Positions 6,201-7,494 of a DNA stretch of 7,494 nt are shown here, piece by piece. The notes under the pieces are model-generated. The model saw only the letters and a list, made by a program, of their open reading frames with translations. It was not told the DNA's origin and searched no databases. The stretch is from Saprospiraceae bacterium (GTDB taxonomy: Bacteria; Bacteroidota; Bacteroidia; Chitinophagales; Saprospiraceae). How positions within the stretch are numbered: position 1 is the first letter of the stretch; each line of letters starts with the position of its first letter. Where the stretch lies: contig JABDJE010000197.1 of NCBI GenBank assembly GCA_013002625.1, positions 1 to 7,494 of the forward strand, written 5' to 3'. The position numbers were made by a program, and so were the translations under genes.

Positions 6201-7494
6201 CTTGTAATTTACCTCCAACAGCTGTTTGTCAGAATATAGTTGTCAATGATGATGGGGATTGCCAGGAGACTGTAGCAGCCTCAGATTTTGATGGTGGGTC
6301 ATCCGATCCTGAAGATGGTATTGCCTTAATCTATTCGGTTAGTCCCGCAGGGCCGTATCCTTTAGGAATTACAAATGTTGTTCTCACTGTAGAGGATTCA
6401 GGAGGCTTAACAGATACCTGTAATGCTACTATCACGGTCCTCGATGTAACACCACCGGAAATGTTCTGCCCTACAGATATAGAGGTTGGTACCGATCCTG
6501 GGCAATGTGATGCAATAGTGAATTTTTCATATACATCATCTGATTGCGATGGGGCAACATTAACAGCCTCACCCGACACCGGAAGTGTATTTCCGGTTGG
6601 AACTACCCTCGTAACCGTTACGGCCACTGACGGAAGTGGAAATACAAATACATGTACATTCAATGTAACGGTAAATGATACCGAAGCTCCCAATATCATA
6701 TGTCCACCAGATGTTACCTTAGAATGTGGCCAATCTACGGATCCGGCAAATACAGGAACAGCCATCGGCACTGATAATTGTCCTGGTGTTACAGTAAGTA
6801 CTTCTGATAATATTATTCCGGGAGCCTGCACAAATGAATTCATAATTGAAAGAACCTGGACCGCGACAGATGGTGCCGGTAATACGAATAGCTGTGTCCA
6901 AAACATTCAAGTCATTGATAACCAGGCACCGACACCACCAGCCGCACCTGCTGATCTGACCCTTCAATGCGGTGATGATGTATCTGCTCCAGTGGCTCTA
7001 ACAGCCACAGATAATTGCGATGGGAACATAACGGTGAGTCCAACAACTCAAACTACACCTGGAAATTGTCCAAATGACTTTGTGATGGTTCGCACCTGGA
7101 CCTTTACCGATTCATGTGGAAATACATCCAGTGTATCGCAAACAATAATAGTTTCAGATACTACAGCACCCGCTGCTCCGGCACCACCAGCTGATCTGAA
7201 TTTGGAATGTGCACAAGATGTACCACCACCGGTTGATCTTACGGCAACAGATAATTGCGATGGTCCGATAACCGCAAGTCCGACAGTTAGTGTCATCCCT
7301 GGCGCTTGTCTCAACGACTTTACTATGGTTCGTACCTGGACCTTTTCTGATGTTTGTGGGAATACTTCGAGTGTTTCACAAGTCATAACTGTTCTTGATA
7401 ATACAGCACCTGTTGCTCCGGCACCACCTGCCGATCTGAATTTGGAATGTGCACAAGATGTACCACCACCGGTTGATCTTACGGCAACAGATAA
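3233..7494 (+). CDS. Secreted M36 (fungalysin) zinc metallopeptidase with HYR/Ig repeat tail (3' end outside window)
   Basis: The frame is open from ATG 3233 through the window end (1420 full codons, no stop). The start is fixed by the signal peptide that follows at once (residues 1-20, SASA|Q). Residues ~45-95 match an FTP-type propeptide and ~105-205 a PepSY-like inhibitory segment ending GDILRKDNW. The M36 catalytic domain spans ~230-625: NLFYWNNIIHD (from 342), the zinc motif HEYAH (His428, Glu429, His432), GISNRLTGG, GEGWSD with probable third ligand Glu456, HGVGYVWATMLWEM (His520) and RRGLG near the end. All expected catalytic residues are present, so it should be an active, self-inhibited endopeptidase once exported. 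The tail holds an Ig-like module (~627-708), an HYR-like module interrupted by a nidogen-like domain (~710-992), HYR-like modules (994-1073, 1074-1151, 1152-1231), then 80-residue repeats from 1232. I see no PA domain. A T9SS sorting domain is expected beyond the edge but is not seen. Confidence 0.95.
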   Translation, partial: MKKLSIIFVLFFLCSLSASAQKEKTNNVAKHSTISSLNQFIKNNQKDYIITSEHISSTSGIKHTYIRQAINGLEVVGTESSLHLDSRNNVIAQNIKIIENIEATIRSSTPSLSARLAIQSVAGKMGYTVKDLKQIGPPEGVSQKSQFNDGGISRRDIPVRLMYLFSKESGSRLVWELSIEEINSTDFWNFYVDAVSGDILRKDNWTAQCNILEAHVHNEEKSPSEIVFPNLNTNSFVFNAADGIGSYKVFAMPLETANHGPRTLEVNPENALASPFGWHDTDGITGAEYTVTQGNNVRAYRLSDDFLPDGGTDLLFDFALDTSVSPTTETATIRNVSSSITNLFYWNNIIHDVIYQYGFDEASGNFQENNYGNGGAGSDSVNAHAQLDDLCNAFFSTPADGSNPTMLMYYGCNSTNRDGSLDNFVVIHEYAHGISNRLTGGAAAANCLINNEQMGEGWSDYYAIMLTMTNSDLAADARGVGTYLIGENPTDSGIRPTPYSTDFAVNSSTYNTIKSVSVPHGVGYVWATMLWEMTWDLIDVYGFDPDFYNGTGGNNIALALVTEALKLQPCSPGFIDGRDAILAADQTLYGGENQCLIWGSFTRRGLGINASQGSSGSRSDGIEDFTSPVPSFTLSLDSICNSDGIQTLSGGSTLKAGSYMGPGVSDNGDGTFDFDPNLAGPGIHTITYTTTDCSGTTVTPTDEITVSDGDPILECIDATLTLDASGDATLTNADVLDNLTPGTGYSVVESGTFLPDDISAIYTEVALGDDDGIGVPLGFPFSFFETEYTTVYIASNGYLTFTNAGLNVWQNTAMGNAAAPNNAIAVMWDDLRPDTGSTISYATIGTAPNRRFVVSYDNIRHYTPSDTGSQNTFQVKLFEGTGVIEIHSAIITSDGGTRTQGIENATASEFYATSGRNNTDWTATNDFKAFVPNTGGLPDNCGNAVTISLSQTTFTCDDIGENVVTVTANDGAGGVSTCDVTVTVTDPLSTCNLPPTAVCQNIVVNDDGDCQETVAASDFDGGSSDPEDGIALIYSVSPAGPYPLGITNVVLTVEDSGGLTDTCNATITVLDVTPPEMFCPTDIEVGTDPGQCDAIVNFSYTSSDCDGATLTASPDTGSVFPVGTTLVTVTATDGSGNTNTCTFNVTVNDTEAPNIICPPDVTLECGQSTDPANTGTAIGTDNCPGVTVSTSDNIIPGACTNEFIIERTWTATDGAGNTNSCVQNIQVIDNQAPTPPAAPADLTLQCGDDVSAPVALTATDNCDGNITVSPTTQTTPGNCPNDFVMVRTWTFTDSCGNTSSVSQTIIVSDTTAPAAPAPPADLNLECAQDVPPPVDLTATDNCDGPITASPTVSVIPGACLNDFTMVRTWTFSDVCGNTSSVSQVITVLDNTAPVAPAPPADLNLECAQDVPPPVDLTATD
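3920..5110 (+). other. M36 fungalysin catalytic domain
   Basis: This covers residues ~230-626. Family hallmarks appear in the normal order: NLFYWNNIIHD and GFDEASGNFQENNYG, then DLCNAFFSTPADG, MLMYYG and NRDGSLDNFVVIHEYAHGIS, then GEGWSDYYA, HGVGYVWATMLWEM, and FIDGRDAILAAD followed by FTRRGLG. His428 and His432 are the expected zinc ligands and Glu429 the catalytic base; Glu456 is the probable third ligand and His520 is the probable transition-state residue. The assignments follow the known family pattern. Domain edges are approximate. Confidence 0.93.
5447..6046 (+). other. Nidogen-like domain nested inside an HYR-like module
   Basis: Residues ~739-938 carry GFPFSFFETEYTTVYIASNG, AIAVMWDDL, RRFVVSYDNI, TFQVKLFEGTGVIEI and GGTRTQGIEN, a pattern like extracellular NIDO-type beta domains. 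The flanks read as two halves of one module: 'LDASGDATLTNADVLDN' before, and 'DNCGNAVTISLSQTTFTC' with 'DDIGENVVTVT' after, which normally follow one another directly in this Bacteroidota module. A DN pair occurs at both junctions (bases 5441-5446 and 6047-6052). The nested reading is inference from motif order; the NIDO assignment is by eye. Confidence 0.7.
6926..7494 (+). repeat. In-frame tandem array of 240-bp modules, protease gene (cut by window end)
   Basis: The units begin at the Ala codon at 6926, 7166 and 7406, again exactly 240 bp apart, and share the four-cysteine pattern of the left gene's array. The first unit (6926-7165) is the most diverged (QCGDDVSAPVALTATDNC, TDSCGNTSS). The unit at 7166-7405 contains patches nearly identical to left-gene units. 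Bases 7433-7494 repeat 7193-7254 exactly, right up to the window end, so the copy number cannot be known. A wall-distal stalk or binding function is inference. Confidence 0.93.

Noticed and set aside
5648..6967. Minus-strand open frames of 82-191 codons under the protease tail
   Set aside because: They are shadows of the plus-strand frame, with no start context, signal peptide or recognisable motif.

Overview
The window looks like a stretch of a Bacteroidota chromosome or contig, probably from a marine or environmental flavobacterial or saprospirial relative. The support is a C-terminal type IX secretion (T9SS) sorting domain, HYR-like and Ig-like repeat modules typical of Bacteroidota surface proteins, a start codon with an A/T-rich context and no Shine-Dalgarno sequence, and modest GC content. 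I cannot name a genus.

There are two large genes, both on the plus strand and both cut by the window edges. The left gene (1-2821) is the last 939 residues of a modular exported protein. It runs through an array of 80-residue (240-bp) four-cysteine repeats, an HYR module, a Big_3-like Ig domain, a domain I do not recognise, a 'TGGGF...FGFNVKY' domain and a T9SS sorting domain. A strong intrinsic terminator lies 20 bases after its stop. A 411-bp gene-free interval follows, containing two candidate hairpins and a weak promoter candidate.

The right gene (3233 to beyond 7494, at least 1420 codons) starts with a signal peptide. It continues with an FTP-type propeptide, a complete M36 (fungalysin) zinc metallopeptidase domain with HEYAH and GEGWSD, an Ig-like module, an HYR-like module that appears to be split by a ~200-residue nidogen-like domain, more HYR-like modules, and then the same 80-residue repeats found in the left gene.

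The two genes probably encode secreted or cell-surface proteins sharing one stalk-like module: the right one a secreted protease, the left one of unknown head function because its N-terminus is missing. Repeat units in the two genes are near-identical in DNA over long patches, which suggests recombination or gene conversion between them. Both window edges fall inside this repeat family, and the last 62 bases exactly duplicate a segment 240 bp upstream. The edges may therefore be assembly breaks, and the true repeat numbers are unknown. I see no RNA genes, CRISPR arrays, insertion sequences or minus-strand genes.
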